Below, piece by piece: positions 52,701-62,316 of a stretch of DNA of 64,000 nucleotides. Every line of letters begins with the position of its first letter. Position 1 is the first letter of the stretch. The stretch comes from Eubacterium sp. (GTDB lineage Bacteria; Bacillota_A; Clostridia; Lachnospirales; Lachnospiraceae): NCBI GenBank assembly GCA_023663915.1, contig JAMPGN010000001.1, positions 13,106-77,105 of the forward strand, given 5' to 3'. The notes beneath the pieces are model-generated. The model was not told where the DNA came from. It saw only the letters and a list, made by a program, of their open reading frames with translations, and searched no databases. The translations under genes were made by a program, and so were the position numbers.

Positions 52701-54053
52701 ATGAAACTTTTGGAAAGAAAGATCGATCATGATCTCATGGTCTGGAAAAAGAACCCGCAGCGTCTGCCATTGATTGTGAGGGGCGCCAGACAGATCGGGA
52801 AGACAGAATCCATTCGCCAGTTTGCAGGAAGAAATTATAGCAATGTCATTGAAATCAATTTCGTCTTGCAGAAGCAGTACAAGAGTATTTTTGACGATGG
52901 GTTTGAGGTAGATACGATTATCAAGAATATTTCTCTGATCAATCCGCGGCTCGTGTTTGTGCCGAAGGAGACGTTGTTTTTCTTTGATGAAATCCAAGAC
53001 TGCATCAACTGCGCGACAAGCCTGAAAGCGTTTCAACAGGACGGCAGATTCGATGTGATCTGTTCGGGTTCTCTGATGGGCATCAATTATAACGAGATCG
53101 AGTCGAACAGCGTCGGATTTAAGGAAGATTACGACATGCATTCCATGGATTTTGAAGAATTTCTGTGGGCAAAGGGGTACCGGAAGGAACAGATCGAGGA
53201 GCTGTATCAGCATATGCTGCAGATGACGCCCCTCTCCGAGACGGAGTGGAACGTATTCTCCCAGAGCTTTCGGGAGTATATGGTGATCGGCGGTATGCCT
53301 GCGATTGTTAATCGGTTCGTCACGGAAAATAATTACAGCAAAACATTGCAGATGCAGAGACAGATTTTGCTGGATTATGAAGAGGATATTACCAAATATG
53401 CGGGCGGTCTTGACAAAGGGAAGATCTTGAACGCATACCGGAAAATACCGGTGTTTCTGGGAAAAGAGAATAAGAAGTTCCAGATCTCCAAGATCGCGCA
53501 TGGCGCTAGAAACCGTGAATATGTGGGCGTTGTGGAATGGCTGGACAGCGCCGGTATGATCAATGTCTGTTACTGTATGGAGCAGCCGGAGCTGCCCCTT
53601 AGGGGAAATTATAATCCCGATCACTACAAGATATATTTTCGGGATACGGGGTTATTGGTTGCGTCTCTTGACGAAGAAGCACAGGAAGATTTAAGAAGCA
53701 ATAGAAACTTCAACGTTTATAAAGGGGCGCTGTATGAAAATATTGTCGCCGATATGCTGGTAAAGCAAGGCTATCGGCTTTATTTCTATAAGAATGAAAA
53801 GAGCACGCTGGAAATGGACTTTTTCGTTCGGGACACGCAGTCGTTAGTGCCTATCGAGGTAAAAGCCAACGACGGCGCGACGCCATCGCTGAATCACCTG
53901 ATCACAAAGAGTAAATACGGCGATATTTCGTATGGCATTAAATTTGCCAATAAAAATATAGGATTTAATGGCAGATTTTATACGTTTCCGTATTTCCTAG
54001 TCTTTTTCTTGAAACGCTTTTTGAAAGAAAATACCCGTGAAAGGTTTTCGTAA
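52701..54053 (+). CDS. AAA-family ATPase with DUF4143-like C-terminal domain, 450 aa
   Basis: ATG 52701 is favoured over 52683, which lies at the candidate -10. N-terminal AAA_14-like ATPase: LPLIVRGARQIGKTESI (Walker A) and TLFFFDEIQDC (Walker B), then ICSGSLMGINYNEI (sensor-like) and HSMDFEEFLWAKG. From ~residue 200 comes the DUF4143-like part: YMVIGGMPAIVNRF, DYEEDITKYAGG, KIYFRDTGLLVASL, KGALYENIVADMLVKQGY, LYFYKNEKSTLEMDFF and LVPIEVKAN, a nuclease-fold-like (PD-(D/E)xK-type) end. The family is widespread in anaerobes and its role is unknown (suggested stress or mobile-element links). It converges on the antiporter operon. Confidence 0.88.
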   Translation: MKLLERKIDHDLMVWKKNPQRLPLIVRGARQIGKTESIRQFAGRNYSNVIEINFVLQKQYKSIFDDGFEVDTIIKNISLINPRLVFVPKETLFFFDEIQDCINCATSLKAFQQDGRFDVICSGSLMGINYNEIESNSVGFKEDYDMHSMDFEEFLWAKGYRKEQIEELYQHMLQMTPLSETEWNVFSQSFREYMVIGGMPAIVNRFVTENNYSKTLQMQRQILLDYEEDITKYAGGLDKGKILNAYRKIPVFLGKENKKFQISKIAHGARNREYVGVVEWLDSAGMINVCYCMEQPELPLRGNYNPDHYKIYFRDTGLLVASLDEEAQEDLRSNRNFNVYKGALYENIVADMLVKQGYRLYFYKNEKSTLEMDFFVRDTQSLVPIEVKANDGATPSLNHLITKSKYGDISYGIKFANKNIGFNGRFYTFPYFLVFFLKRFLKENTRERFS

Positions 54054-54084
54054 AGCGAATCCGGCGATCGGGCGAAGGTTGGGA

Positions 54085-56325
54085 TCAGAACACATCCATC
54101 ACAAACAGATACCCGATCATCGTCAGCAGTCCGACGCAGAACAGCAGCAGCCCGAAGGACATACTCCGCCCGATCAAGGTGCGGTTCTCGGACCATTCGT
54201 CATGGAGCATGGCGAATTTATGGTCGAAGTCCACGGCGGTCGGCTTGCGGCGGTGCAGCGTGCGGTTGGCGATCCACTGGAAGCAGGAAGCGATGCAGGC
54301 GAGCATATGGGTGAGCTGCGTGCCCTCCGCCAGTTCATGCGGCAGCTTGCTGTCCTTATATAAGGTCTTACGCAGAAACACCACGATGCCGTCCACGAGG
54401 CTGTCCAGCACACGGCAGACGACGCCGCACAGGAAGGGCAGCACCCGAAGCAGCAGAGGACGATAGATCAGATTTTCCAGATCCAAGTATTTCGGGAAAC
54501 GGTCCACGTAATCTTTGACCGCCTTCTTTTTGTGTACGGCGAAGACGGCGGAACCAGAGACGGAGCGGCTCTTGACGTCATAGCGGTCGCTCATCTTGCC
54601 GTCAGCCGGAGCCGCTTTCATCAGCCACAGCCGGACGACCACGCAGTAGACGACAGCGCCGATTGCCAGCGAGATCAGAGCGCCCCGCAGATTCTCCAGA
54701 GAGAAATAAGTAACAGGTGTTATGACACCATGTGCAGGGAGCAGCGTGCGCAGTCTATCGGCTTGCGGCAGCAGGAAGCCCTGTCCCATGTCTGCCACTC
54801 TGTCGGTGATCACATGCGGCAGGAAGCCCAGCAGGGGCAGCAGCGTTGCGCTGATCGTCAAGGCGGCGGCGCTTGCTTTGTTCATATAGCGGCCTTTCAA
54901 GGCGTCGAAATCCGCCTGCAGCGCTGCGTCTTTATTTTTTTCCCAGAAGAGAGCGACATAGAGCTTGGTCATATAGGCGACGGTCAGTCCGCCGCTGATC
55001 AGAAACGCCCATTCGACGGCGCACAGCATACCGACGGTGTACATACCGCCAGATAGTCCGTCACGGACAAGTCCTGTATATTCCACGATACTTTCATGAA
55101 TCAGCGTCTTGCTGATATAGCCGTTCCAGAGGGGCACGCCGCCGATGCCGAGCGCGCCCATTAGGAAGATATAGTGTAGCAGCGGTTTGCGGCGTCCAAA
55201 TCCGCGTATGGCGTTCAGATCTAGCTTGTGAAGGTTCATGAAGACTACGCCCGCCGCCAGAAAGAGCGTCAGCTTGATCAGCGAGTGGTTCACCATATGC
55301 AGCAGACTGCCGCGCACGGCGGACAGATTCTCTTCGCCCAGCAGTCCGGACATGCCGACGCCCACTAGGATAAAGCCGATCTGGGAGACAGAGGAGCAGG
55401 CGAGGGTCTTCTTCAGGTCGATGGAGAAAAGCGCCAGCACCGCGCCGACCACCATGGTGCAGACGCCCAGCAGCAGAATGAGACTGCCCCACGCCGTATC
55501 GCCTAAGAAGAGATAGGATGTGAGGATCAGGATACCATAGATCCCCGCTTTGGTCAGGATGCCGGACAGCAGCGCGGACGCGGGAGCCGGCGCTACGGGG
55601 TGGGCTTTCGGCAGCCAGATATGCAGCGGGAAAGCACCTGCCTTAGCGCCGAAGCCGAACAGCAGGCACAGTCCCGCGATCCACAGCTGCGTGCGGTCAG
55701 TATGCAGCGCGCCAAGCAGTCCGTAGGTGCGGTATGCCGACACCAGATCGTCGAAGTACAGCGTGCCCGTCACATCATAGAGCAGGAAGATGCCCATCAG
55801 CATCACCAGCCCGCCGATCACTGCCACCGCCAGATACGTGCCCGCCGCCCGCAGCGATTCTGGCCGCTCGTCCTGTGCCACCCACACATAGGAGGTGAAG
55901 GACATGATCTCGAAGAAGAGAAACGTCGTGTAGAAGTCGGCGGAGAAAAAAACCCCTTCCGTCGCGCCGAGGGTCAGCAGCAGGAATAAATAATACCTGT
56001 TACGGTTACGGTAATGGGCGAGGTATTCCTTGGAAAAGAGCGTGCTAATCAACCACATAAACGCCGCGATCGCGCCATATAGCGCCCGGAAGCCGTCCAG
56101 CGTAAAATGCAGTCCCATGCCGCAGACATAAGGAATCCCGACATCGAGACGCACCGCGTTTCCCGTCAGAAACAGGATGCAGGGATACAGGGACAATCCA
56201 AATGTAACGCCTGTTATGATATCTGCAAAATAACAGCGGATATTTTTCTGATACCGTCCGATGAGATAGCTGACGACCGCCGCCGCCATCGGCATAAAAA
56301 TCATAAGATATAGGATAGTTGCCAT
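54085..56325 (-). CDS. Mrp/Mbh-type antiporter-like subunit (NuoL/MrpA-like), 746 aa, last gene of the operon
   Basis: Proton-conducting transporter family with the diagnostic charged residues in membrane helices: Glu in FFEIMSFTSYVW, Lys in FGFGAKAGAFPLHIWLPKA, AHPVAPAPASALLSG and HSLIKLTLFLAAGVVF. About 14 TM segments are followed by a ~150-residue C-terminal extension with a further TM near the end (FGLLLFCVGLLTMIGYLFV). It is long, like the NuoL part of MrpA or HyfB/HycC, but lacks the MbhD/MbhE portion, which is encoded separately at 62309 and 61354. It lies 173 nt after the preceding subunit, with a hairpin repeat between them. Confidence 0.86.
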   Translation of the reverse strand: MATILYLMIFMPMAAAVVSYLIGRYQKNIRCYFADIITGVTFGLSLYPCILFLTGNAVRLDVGIPYVCGMGLHFTLDGFRALYGAIAAFMWLISTLFSKEYLAHYRNRNRYYLFLLLTLGATEGVFFSADFYTTFLFFEIMSFTSYVWVAQDERPESLRAAGTYLAVAVIGGLVMLMGIFLLYDVTGTLYFDDLVSAYRTYGLLGALHTDRTQLWIAGLCLLFGFGAKAGAFPLHIWLPKAHPVAPAPASALLSGILTKAGIYGILILTSYLFLGDTAWGSLILLLGVCTMVVGAVLALFSIDLKKTLACSSVSQIGFILVGVGMSGLLGEENLSAVRGSLLHMVNHSLIKLTLFLAAGVVFMNLHKLDLNAIRGFGRRKPLLHYIFLMGALGIGGVPLWNGYISKTLIHESIVEYTGLVRDGLSGGMYTVGMLCAVEWAFLISGGLTVAYMTKLYVALFWEKNKDAALQADFDALKGRYMNKASAAALTISATLLPLLGFLPHVITDRVADMGQGFLLPQADRLRTLLPAHGVITPVTYFSLENLRGALISLAIGAVVYCVVVRLWLMKAAPADGKMSDRYDVKSRSVSGSAVFAVHKKKAVKDYVDRFPKYLDLENLIYRPLLLRVLPFLCGVVCRVLDSLVDGIVVFLRKTLYKDSKLPHELAEGTQLTHMLACIASCFQWIANRTLHRRKPTAVDFDHKFAMLHDEWSENRTLIGRSMSFGLLLFCVGLLTMIGYLFVMDVF

Positions 56326-56360
56326 ACTCTAAGCCTCACTTTATTAATATTATTTAATAA

Positions 56361-56493
56361 ATTTCGAGTTTGCGCTGCGAAGTTCGTTTTATTCTGTAAT
56401 AAGAAAATTTTCCAAAGAGTGGAAGAATGCGAAGCATTCTTCCGAACATAATGCCGCAGGCATTTTGTTCAGAGAATTCGCGAAGCGATTTAC
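56361..56493 (-). repeat. interspersed hairpin repeat, full-length copy (E2), between antiporter genes
   Basis: Three hairpins in a row: a perfect 10-bp stem with GAA loop (56421-56430 with 56434-56443), a 12-bp stem with one mismatch (56444-56455 with 56459-56470), and a shorter one around GCGAAGC (near 56476-56490). Related to E1 (46211) and E3 (63937). Strand is given as that of the operon; the element is palindromic. Confidence 0.75.
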
Positions 56494-56498
56494 TTTTT

Positions 56499-57953
56499 TT
56501 ACCCCGCCACTTCACACAGGAAATCCACGAGCGGCTGCGCGTGTAGTCCGAACGCGATCATGAAGAAGGTAAACACAAACAGCGGCAGCAGCATCTGCCA
56601 GTTCGGATCCTTTAAGCCCGCCAGCGTGCCGTAGTCGAATCCCTTCGCGGGAAAGAAGGCGCGCACGACGATGGTGAGCATGTAGATCGCGGTCAGCAGC
56701 GCGGAGAGCAGCAGGCAGGCGATGCCTAGGTACGCGATTTTATTGCCGCTCTCCACGGCAGCCTGCGCCAGATTCCATTTGCTGACGAAACCTGCTAAGC
56801 CCGGCACCCCCATTAGGGCGAGGGCGGATACCGTAAAGATCCCGAAGACGCAGGGCATTTTATAGCCCATACCGTCCAGTTCATGCACATAAGTGCGCCC
56901 GGTCTGGTGAATGATCGCGCCCGCGCAGAAGAAGGAGGCGATCTTGATTACCGCATGGAAGACCAGATGGGACAGCGCGCCCACCATGCCAAGCGGCGTC
57001 ATCAGCGCCGCGCCGAAGAGGATATAGGACAGGTTGCTGATGGTCGAGTAGGCGAGCCGCCGCTTTAAGTGCGTCTCCTTGACCGCGCGGCTGCAGCCGT
57101 AGACGATCGTAACCATCGTTAGCAATAACACTACCGTCTGCGCCCATGTGCCCCGCAGAAAATCCGCGCCAAAGCTGTAGTAAGTCAGCCGCAGGATTGC
57201 GAAAGCGCCGGATTTGACCACGGCAACCGCATGTAACAGCGCCGTGACCGGCGTGGGCGCGACACTCGCCTGCGGCAGCCATGCGTTAAAGGGGCAGAGC
57301 GCCGCTTTGACGCCGAAGCCCATAAACGCCATCACATAGACGAACAGCAGCACGTTCGTGCGGTCGCCGATTTTCACAGGATCGAGGATACCGCCGAGCA
57401 CGAACTCCGTGGTCGTCCCGTAGACGATGATCATGATCATGCCGATAAAAGCAAACGCTGCGCCGCCTAGCGAGTAGTACAGGTATTTCCGGCTGGCGAG
57501 GATCGCTTCCCGCGACAGGGTGTGCATCACCAGCGGCACCGTGACTAACGTCAGCAGCTCGTAGAAGAAATACATGGTCAGCAGATTGGCGGCGAGGGCG
57601 ATGCCCAGCGTGATGCCGTAAGTGATCGTATAGAAGAGGAAGAAGACCCGCTCGTGCGTCTCTTTCGTCATATATTCAAAGGCGTACAGCGTGGCGAAAG
57701 GCCACAGCGCCGAGACCAGTCCGGCGAAGACCATGCCCATGCCGTCCACCTTAAAGCTGATGGACAGATCGCCCGTAAAGTGCGCCAGCAGGAAAGTGCT
57801 GTCGGAGTGATGCAGCAGCAGATACCAGACCAGAACACTGTTCAGGATCACGGCGCATTCTAGGAAGAGGGCCCAGTGTACCCTTTTGCGGAAAGGAATC
57901 ATGGTCGCGAGAATCCCCGCAATCAGAGGAATCAGAATCACTAATATGGTCAT
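56499..57953 (-). CDS. Mrp antiporter subunit D-like (NuoM/N-like), 484 aa
   Basis: Member of the NuoL/M/N-MrpA/D family: FFYELLTLVTVPLVMH (TM5 glutamate), GFGVKAALCPFNAWLPQAS (TM7 lysine), APTPVTALLHAVAVVKSG and HLVFHAVIKIASFFCAGAI (later His/Lys). About 14 TM segments are predicted. Family knowledge: a proton- or cation-conducting unit of the Mrp complex in the cytoplasmic membrane. It is the third of four such subunits in the operon, 15 nt after the preceding one, and closest in pattern to the neighbour at 57969, which suggests an old duplication. Confidence 0.87.
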   Translation of the reverse strand: MTILVILIPLIAGILATMIPFRKRVHWALFLECAVILNSVLVWYLLLHHSDSTFLLAHFTGDLSISFKVDGMGMVFAGLVSALWPFATLYAFEYMTKETHERVFFLFYTITYGITLGIALAANLLTMYFFYELLTLVTVPLVMHTLSREAILASRKYLYYSLGGAAFAFIGMIMIIVYGTTTEFVLGGILDPVKIGDRTNVLLFVYVMAFMGFGVKAALCPFNAWLPQASVAPTPVTALLHAVAVVKSGAFAILRLTYYSFGADFLRGTWAQTVVLLLTMVTIVYGCSRAVKETHLKRRLAYSTISNLSYILFGAALMTPLGMVGALSHLVFHAVIKIASFFCAGAIIHQTGRTYVHELDGMGYKMPCVFGIFTVSALALMGVPGLAGFVSKWNLAQAAVESGNKIAYLGIACLLLSALLTAIYMLTIVVRAFFPAKGFDYGTLAGLKDPNWQMLLPLFVFTFFMIAFGLHAQPLVDFLCEVAG

Positions 57954-57968
57954 AACCGAAGCTCCTTT

Positions 57969-59471
57969 CTATACAAGCTGACTGACGAAACGCGTCAGAA
58001 AGTCAACCAGCGCGGTGGGGAATAAACCAATCAAAACCGACAGTACTGTCATAATAACGACTGGTATTGTCATTAGGAGGGACGGCTCCCGCTTCGTAAG
58101 GTGCGCATAGTCATAGTCGTCGCCGGGCAGGAAGCCGTGGATCGTAAGCGGCAGCAGATAGCCCGCCGTCAGCAGCGCGCTAAGCAGCAGAACCGCAGGT
58201 CCCAGCCAGCGGAATATGGGCATGGCGCTGTACAGACTCCCCATCGCCAGATACCATTTGCTGATAAAACCGCCGGTGGGCGGGATGCCGATCAGCCCCA
58301 GCGAGACGATGGTGTAGCACCACAGGGTCAGGGGCATTTCCTTGCCGATGCCACGCAGCTCCTCCACCCGCGTCCTGCCGGTCGTATAGATGATCGCGCC
58401 CGCGCAGAGGAAGAGCGTCGCCTTGATCAGCGCGTGGGCGAGCACATGCAGGAGCGAACCATTCACCGCAGACACGTCCATGACCGCCAGCCCGAACAGA
58501 ATATAGGAGAGCTGGCTGACCGTGGAGTAGGCTAGTCTTTTCTTTAACACAGGTTCCCGATAAGCTAACAGCGAGCCCATGAAGACCGTGATCAGCGTGA
58601 GGCTTAGCCACGCGGTCTGCACCCATGTGCCTCGCAGAAAAGAAGCGCCGAAGATATAGTAGACTGTGCGCAGCACCGCCAGCACGCCCGCCTTGACGAT
58701 CACGGCGGAGAGTACGGCGGAAGCCGGCGCGGGCGCTACTGGGTGGGCGGCGGGCAGCCATGCGTGCAGCGGAAACATGCCCGCCTTGACGCCGAAGCCG
58801 AGGAGCATCAGCATCGCCACGAGTAACAGAATCCCTGTGGCGGACGGATCGACGTCCTGCAGCACGCCTCCCGCGGTAAACGTCAGCGTGTCGCCATAGC
58901 GGTAGACGAAATAGATGCCAAACAGTGCCAGATAAGCCCCGCACAGCGAGTAAAACAAATATTTGAGCCCCGCCATAACCGCTTCCCGGCTGCCGTTATG
59001 CAGCACCAGCGGTACGGAAGAGAGCGTCAGCAGCTCGAAGAACAGATAGAAGGTGATCAGGTTCCCTGCGAAGCAGAGCGCGTTCAGGATACCGAACACG
59101 ATCAGATAGAAACCGTAATAGCGCCCCTCCCTCTGCTCCCGCTTCATATATTCATAGGAAAAGAAACCGGCGCAAGTCATGACAAGCATCGCCACCGACG
59201 CAAACAGCACGCAGGGCTCGTCCACGCCGAAGACCACGGAGAGCTTGTCCGTCAAGGCAAACAGCGTGTAGGAGCTTCCGTAGGCGCCTATGAGCGCGGC
59301 GCAGGTCAGGAGATCTGTTAGTAGAAGCGCTGCGCTGGTCGTGATCAGCAGGGTGCGTCTGTCTGTCGGATTCCCCTTGGCAGTTTCCCCGTTAAGCGGC
59401 GTCCGGCGGGTGATTAACAGGAAGAGCCCGCTCAGAACCGGGATCAGTATGGATAAAAGAATGAGATACAT
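57969..59471 (-). CDS. Mrp antiporter subunit D-like (NuoM/N-like), 500 aa
   Basis: The start at 59471 is chosen because AGAGGGGGA precedes it and it leads directly into TM1 (YLILLSILIPVLSGLFLLI); an in-frame start at 59501 lies inside the preceding gene. Family motifs: YLFFELLTLSSVPLVLHN, GFGVKAGMFPLHAWLPAAH, PVAPAPASAVLSAVIVKAG and HVLAHALIKATLFLCAGAI. All key membrane Glu and Lys residues are present, so it is likely an active ion-conducting subunit. About 14 TM segments. The late segment MGSLLAYREPVLKKRLAYSTVS matches the discontinuous helix region of these proteins. Confidence 0.87.
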   Translation of the reverse strand: MYLILLSILIPVLSGLFLLITRRTPLNGETAKGNPTDRRTLLITTSAALLLTDLLTCAALIGAYGSSYTLFALTDKLSVVFGVDEPCVLFASVAMLVMTCAGFFSYEYMKREQREGRYYGFYLIVFGILNALCFAGNLITFYLFFELLTLSSVPLVLHNGSREAVMAGLKYLFYSLCGAYLALFGIYFVYRYGDTLTFTAGGVLQDVDPSATGILLLVAMLMLLGFGVKAGMFPLHAWLPAAHPVAPAPASAVLSAVIVKAGVLAVLRTVYYIFGASFLRGTWVQTAWLSLTLITVFMGSLLAYREPVLKKRLAYSTVSQLSYILFGLAVMDVSAVNGSLLHVLAHALIKATLFLCAGAIIYTTGRTRVEELRGIGKEMPLTLWCYTIVSLGLIGIPPTGGFISKWYLAMGSLYSAMPIFRWLGPAVLLLSALLTAGYLLPLTIHGFLPGDDYDYAHLTKREPSLLMTIPVVIMTVLSVLIGLFPTALVDFLTRFVSQLV

Positions 59472-59484
59472 ATCGAATCCCCCT

Positions 59485-60978
59485 CTACGCAAACATGGCA
59501 AGTCCCTGCCGGATCATATCGACGACCGGCTGGGAGCTGATGCCAAGAACTACGTTTAATACGATAAACGCCACCAAAACCATGGCGTATGCAGATATAT
59601 CCTTAAAAGTAACGCTGCTGTAGGCACTGTGATTAAGCGGCGTATAGATCCGGATGACCGTTTTCATGAAATAGATCGCGTTCAGGATCGTGCTGATGCC
59701 GAGGATTATCAGCGCGGGCAGCATTTTCGTGTGATTTAAAACCGCCGCCTGCGAGAACAGAAGCTTACTGATAAATCCGGAAAAGAGCGGCACGCCCACC
59801 ATGGAGAGGGAGCCTACCGTGAAGGCGACGCCCGCCCACTTGTTGCGGTAGCCCGAACCCGTCAGCTCGGTGAGCTTGCGGCTGCCGCCGGATACATCGG
59901 TCAGCCCGATGGCGGCGATAAATAGGAGCGACTTGGTGGCGGCATGGGACAGGATATGGAAGATACTCGCCGTCATGCCCTCCTGCGTGCCCATACCGAA
60001 GCCCATGTAGATATAACCGATCTGCGCCACCGAGGAAAAGGCGATCATGCGTCGGACGTCGTTTTCCCGTATGGCGCTGATAGAGCCGAAGACCATGCCC
60101 ATCAGACCAAACAAAAACAGGATATCGATGATGCGCGTGTCATGATAGATGTCGAAGCCGATCACCCGGTAGATGATCTTGATCAGCAGGAAAATATAGC
60201 CCTTGGACACCAGCGCGGATAAGATGGCGGCGGAGGAGACGGTGGAGTACCCGTAAGCGTCCGGCAGCCATGCATGGAACGGGAAAAGCGCGCTTTTGAT
60301 ACAGAGTCCCACGGACATCAGTACGATGGAAACCACCAGCGGCACCTCGTAGGAGCCGTCAGCCGCAAGCAGCGCTACCGATTCCTTGATATTGCTCATC
60401 AGCAGATGCCCCGTCAGGTCATAGAGCATACACAGCCCCAGAAGCAGCAGACCGGAACCCAACAGGCTCATGATCATATAGCGGACGGCTGCCTCGATGG
60501 TACGACCGTTCTGTCGGATCATGATCAGCCCGCACGCCGAGATCGTGTTGATCTCCACGAATACATAGGCGGTGAACATGTCGTTGGTGTAGATCAGCGC
60601 CAGCAGGGAGCTGAGCAGCAGATCTGACAAGACGTAATACAGGTATGTCTTGCTCTCCTCCACTTCGTCTGGCAGCTTATGCCGGCCGCCGAAGAGGGAG
60701 AGCAGCATAATCACGCAGAAGAACAGGGCGAGCAGCGCTTCCAGTATGCCGACGCGGAGCTCGTTGCCCCACGGCGCGGGAAATTTACCCATGACATAGA
60801 CGAAGGATGCGCCCGTCATCAGCGTATAGAGCAGCGTGCAGGCGCTTAAGATGATGTTGACGGTCAGTAGGAGCGTGCTGAGCCACATCGCCGCCCTGTT
60901 GCGCAGTCCGGAGCTGATGATGCCTGCAAAAAGGCACAGGATAATCGAGATGCAGGGGAAGTTCCGTATGATATCCAT
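59485..60978 (-). CDS. Mrp antiporter subunit D-like (NuoN-like), 497 aa
   Basis: Start overlaps the mnhC stop by one base. Motifs: AYVFVEINTISACGLIMI (TM5 Glu), GLCIKSALFPFHAWLPDAY (TM7 Lys), GYSTVSSAAILSALVSKGY and FHILSHAATKSLLFIAAIG. In the last of these the usual HALIK is HAATK, a small change within the family. About 14 TM segments, from IILCLFAGIISSGL to VLVAFIVLNVVLGIS. Position directly after C is the normal place of MrpD, so this is the most likely true D subunit; the two following genes are additional copies. Confidence 0.87.
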   Translation of the reverse strand: MDIIRNFPCISIILCLFAGIISSGLRNRAAMWLSTLLLTVNIILSACTLLYTLMTGASFVYVMGKFPAPWGNELRVGILEALLALFFCVIMLLSLFGGRHKLPDEVEESKTYLYYVLSDLLLSSLLALIYTNDMFTAYVFVEINTISACGLIMIRQNGRTIEAAVRYMIMSLLGSGLLLLGLCMLYDLTGHLLMSNIKESVALLAADGSYEVPLVVSIVLMSVGLCIKSALFPFHAWLPDAYGYSTVSSAAILSALVSKGYIFLLIKIIYRVIGFDIYHDTRIIDILFLFGLMGMVFGSISAIRENDVRRMIAFSSVAQIGYIYMGFGMGTQEGMTASIFHILSHAATKSLLFIAAIGLTDVSGGSRKLTELTGSGYRNKWAGVAFTVGSLSMVGVPLFSGFISKLLFSQAAVLNHTKMLPALIILGISTILNAIYFMKTVIRIYTPLNHSAYSSVTFKDISAYAMVLVAFIVLNVVLGISSQPVVDMIRQGLAMFA

Positions 60979-61352
60979 TACAGCCCCTCCTTTTTCAAGC
61001 GTCTGGAGATCTCGTCCAGATCCAGCGTGTGGTAGCGCTTGTATAAGCGAATGGTGAGCGACAGCATGAGGGCGGTCACCGACACCGACACCACGATACC
61101 GGTCAGCACCAGACCGCTGGGAATCGGGTTGATATAGACTTCCATATCCTGTATGCCGTCTGTGACGATGGGCGCGATGCGTCCTGCGATATATCCTTTT
61201 TCCGCGAGGAAAAGATAAATCGCCGTATCCATGATGTTTAAGCCGATGATCTTCTTGATCAGATTGGGCTGCAAGAGCAGATTGCCGAATCCGATGCCAA
61301 ACAGCAGCATTGCCACGGCTTCCCCGTAATTTGCGAGCAGATTTGCACCCAT
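60978..61352 (-). CDS. mnhC: Mrp antiporter subunit C (NuoK-like), 124 aa
   Basis: Start at 61352 with GGGAGGG upstream; longer in-frame starts lie inside the preceding gene. Three TM segments: AVAMLLFGIGFGNLLLQ, the N-LIKKIIGLNIMDTAIYLFL helix and GLVLTGIVVSVSVTALMLSL. The segment GLNIMDTAIYLF followed by DPIPSGLVLTGIV-like sequence (INPIPSGLVLTGIVV) is the hallmark of MrpC/NuoK. Family knowledge: a small membrane subunit linking the A/B side to D in the Mrp complex. Its start falls right at the stop of the MnhB-type gene. Confidence 0.87.
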   Translation of the reverse strand: MGANLLANYGEAVAMLLFGIGFGNLLLQPNLIKKIIGLNIMDTAIYLFLAEKGYIAGRIAPIVTDGIQDMEVYINPIPSGLVLTGIVVSVSVTALMLSLTIRLYKRYHTLDLDEISRRLKKEGL

Positions 61353-61353
61353 C

Positions 61354-62316
61354 TTACAGCCCTCCCCTTCTGAATAATGCATAAAAAGCGTACATCGTAC
61401 ACGCCACTTCCAATCCCACGCAGATGTCGATCGGCAGGATGATGCCACCGCTTAGGATATGCCCCGGAAGACCTAGCGGAATATGATTCTCGATGCCGTT
61501 TGCGCCGGTCATGTAGAAGTAGGTGCCGATCAGACCGTACATGCACAGGGCGGTAATTTTGGCAATTTTATAGATCCGTTCGTTAAAGAAGCGCTGCGTC
61601 TTCTGGAAGCCGAACGCACTGACGTACAGGATCAGCCCCGCGCCCATGATCGCGCCGCCGGAGAATCCGCCGCCCGGCGACAGATGCCCGTTTAAAATAA
61701 TATAAATACCGAAGAGGAAGATGATGGGGCACAGGATGAAAGCCGTGCCCTGCAGGATCGCATCGTTTTTCGGCTCAAAACGGCGGTCGTTTAAGACAGC
61801 CTGCTTGTGCAGGATCGCATCGTCCACCATCAGCATGATCATCACGCAGCAGGTGGCGATAAAGAGCACATTCGTCTCCCCGAAGGTATCGAAAGCCCGG
61901 TAGGTCAGAATCATGCCTGCCACCATGTTGAGCGCGCCGGTCTCCTGCAGCCCGTCTTCGATGTAGCGCTGGGACACTGCATTGTTGACGGGATTGGACG
62001 GATCGCCGTTTGGCGGCAGGTACGATACGGTCACCAGCAGGACGCCCACCAGCGCGAAGCAGAACAGGATCGCCATGGCGATATATATTTTATGGAAGAC
62101 GCGCACCGTGGTATTACTTTCCTGATCGTAGACCTTATCGCGGATCATTTCCGCATCGCGCATACGGCGGATCAGTTCCTCTTCGGGAAGCGTCTCCTCC
62201 TTCTGGATCTGCATTTCCACCTCTCCCACGTAAGGGTCCTTGCTGCCGGACAGCCAGCGGAAGAAACGGAAGGCGCGCGTTTTTTCATATTCCTCTCTCG
62301 GTTTTAATTTACTCAT
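61354..62316 (-). CDS. mnhB: fusion of MbhE-like segment and Mrp subunit B (MnhB), 320 aa
   Basis: The first ~75 residues are charged and cytoplasmic (KLKPREEYEKTRAFRFF), then a TM (IYIAMAILFCFALVGVLL). The next segment, GALNMVAGMILTYRAFDTF with GETNVLF, is the MbhE-like block normally at the C-terminus of MrpA. It is followed by MrpB: ILQGTAFILCPIIFLFGIYI, GHLSPGGGFSGGAIMGAGL and GGIILPIDICVGLEVACTM. So a piece of MrpA has become the N-terminal part of B. Overlaps the gene before it by 8 nt. Confidence 0.82.
   Translation of the reverse strand: MSKLKPREEYEKTRAFRFFRWLSGSKDPYVGEVEMQIQKEETLPEEELIRRMRDAEMIRDKVYDQESNTTVRVFHKIYIAMAILFCFALVGVLLVTVSYLPPNGDPSNPVNNAVSQRYIEDGLQETGALNMVAGMILTYRAFDTFGETNVLFIATCCVMIMLMVDDAILHKQAVLNDRRFEPKNDAILQGTAFILCPIIFLFGIYIILNGHLSPGGGFSGGAIMGAGLILYVSAFGFQKTQRFFNERIYKIAKITALCMYGLIGTYFYMTGANGIENHIPLGLPGHILSGGIILPIDICVGLEVACTMYAFYALFRRGGL

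Noticed and set aside
55600..62307. Several plus-strand open frames of 90-170 residues opposite the antiporter operon
   Set aside because: They are Gln/His/Arg-rich, as expected when the complement of Leu/Ala/Val-rich membrane-protein codons is read; all lie inside well-supported minus-strand genes.
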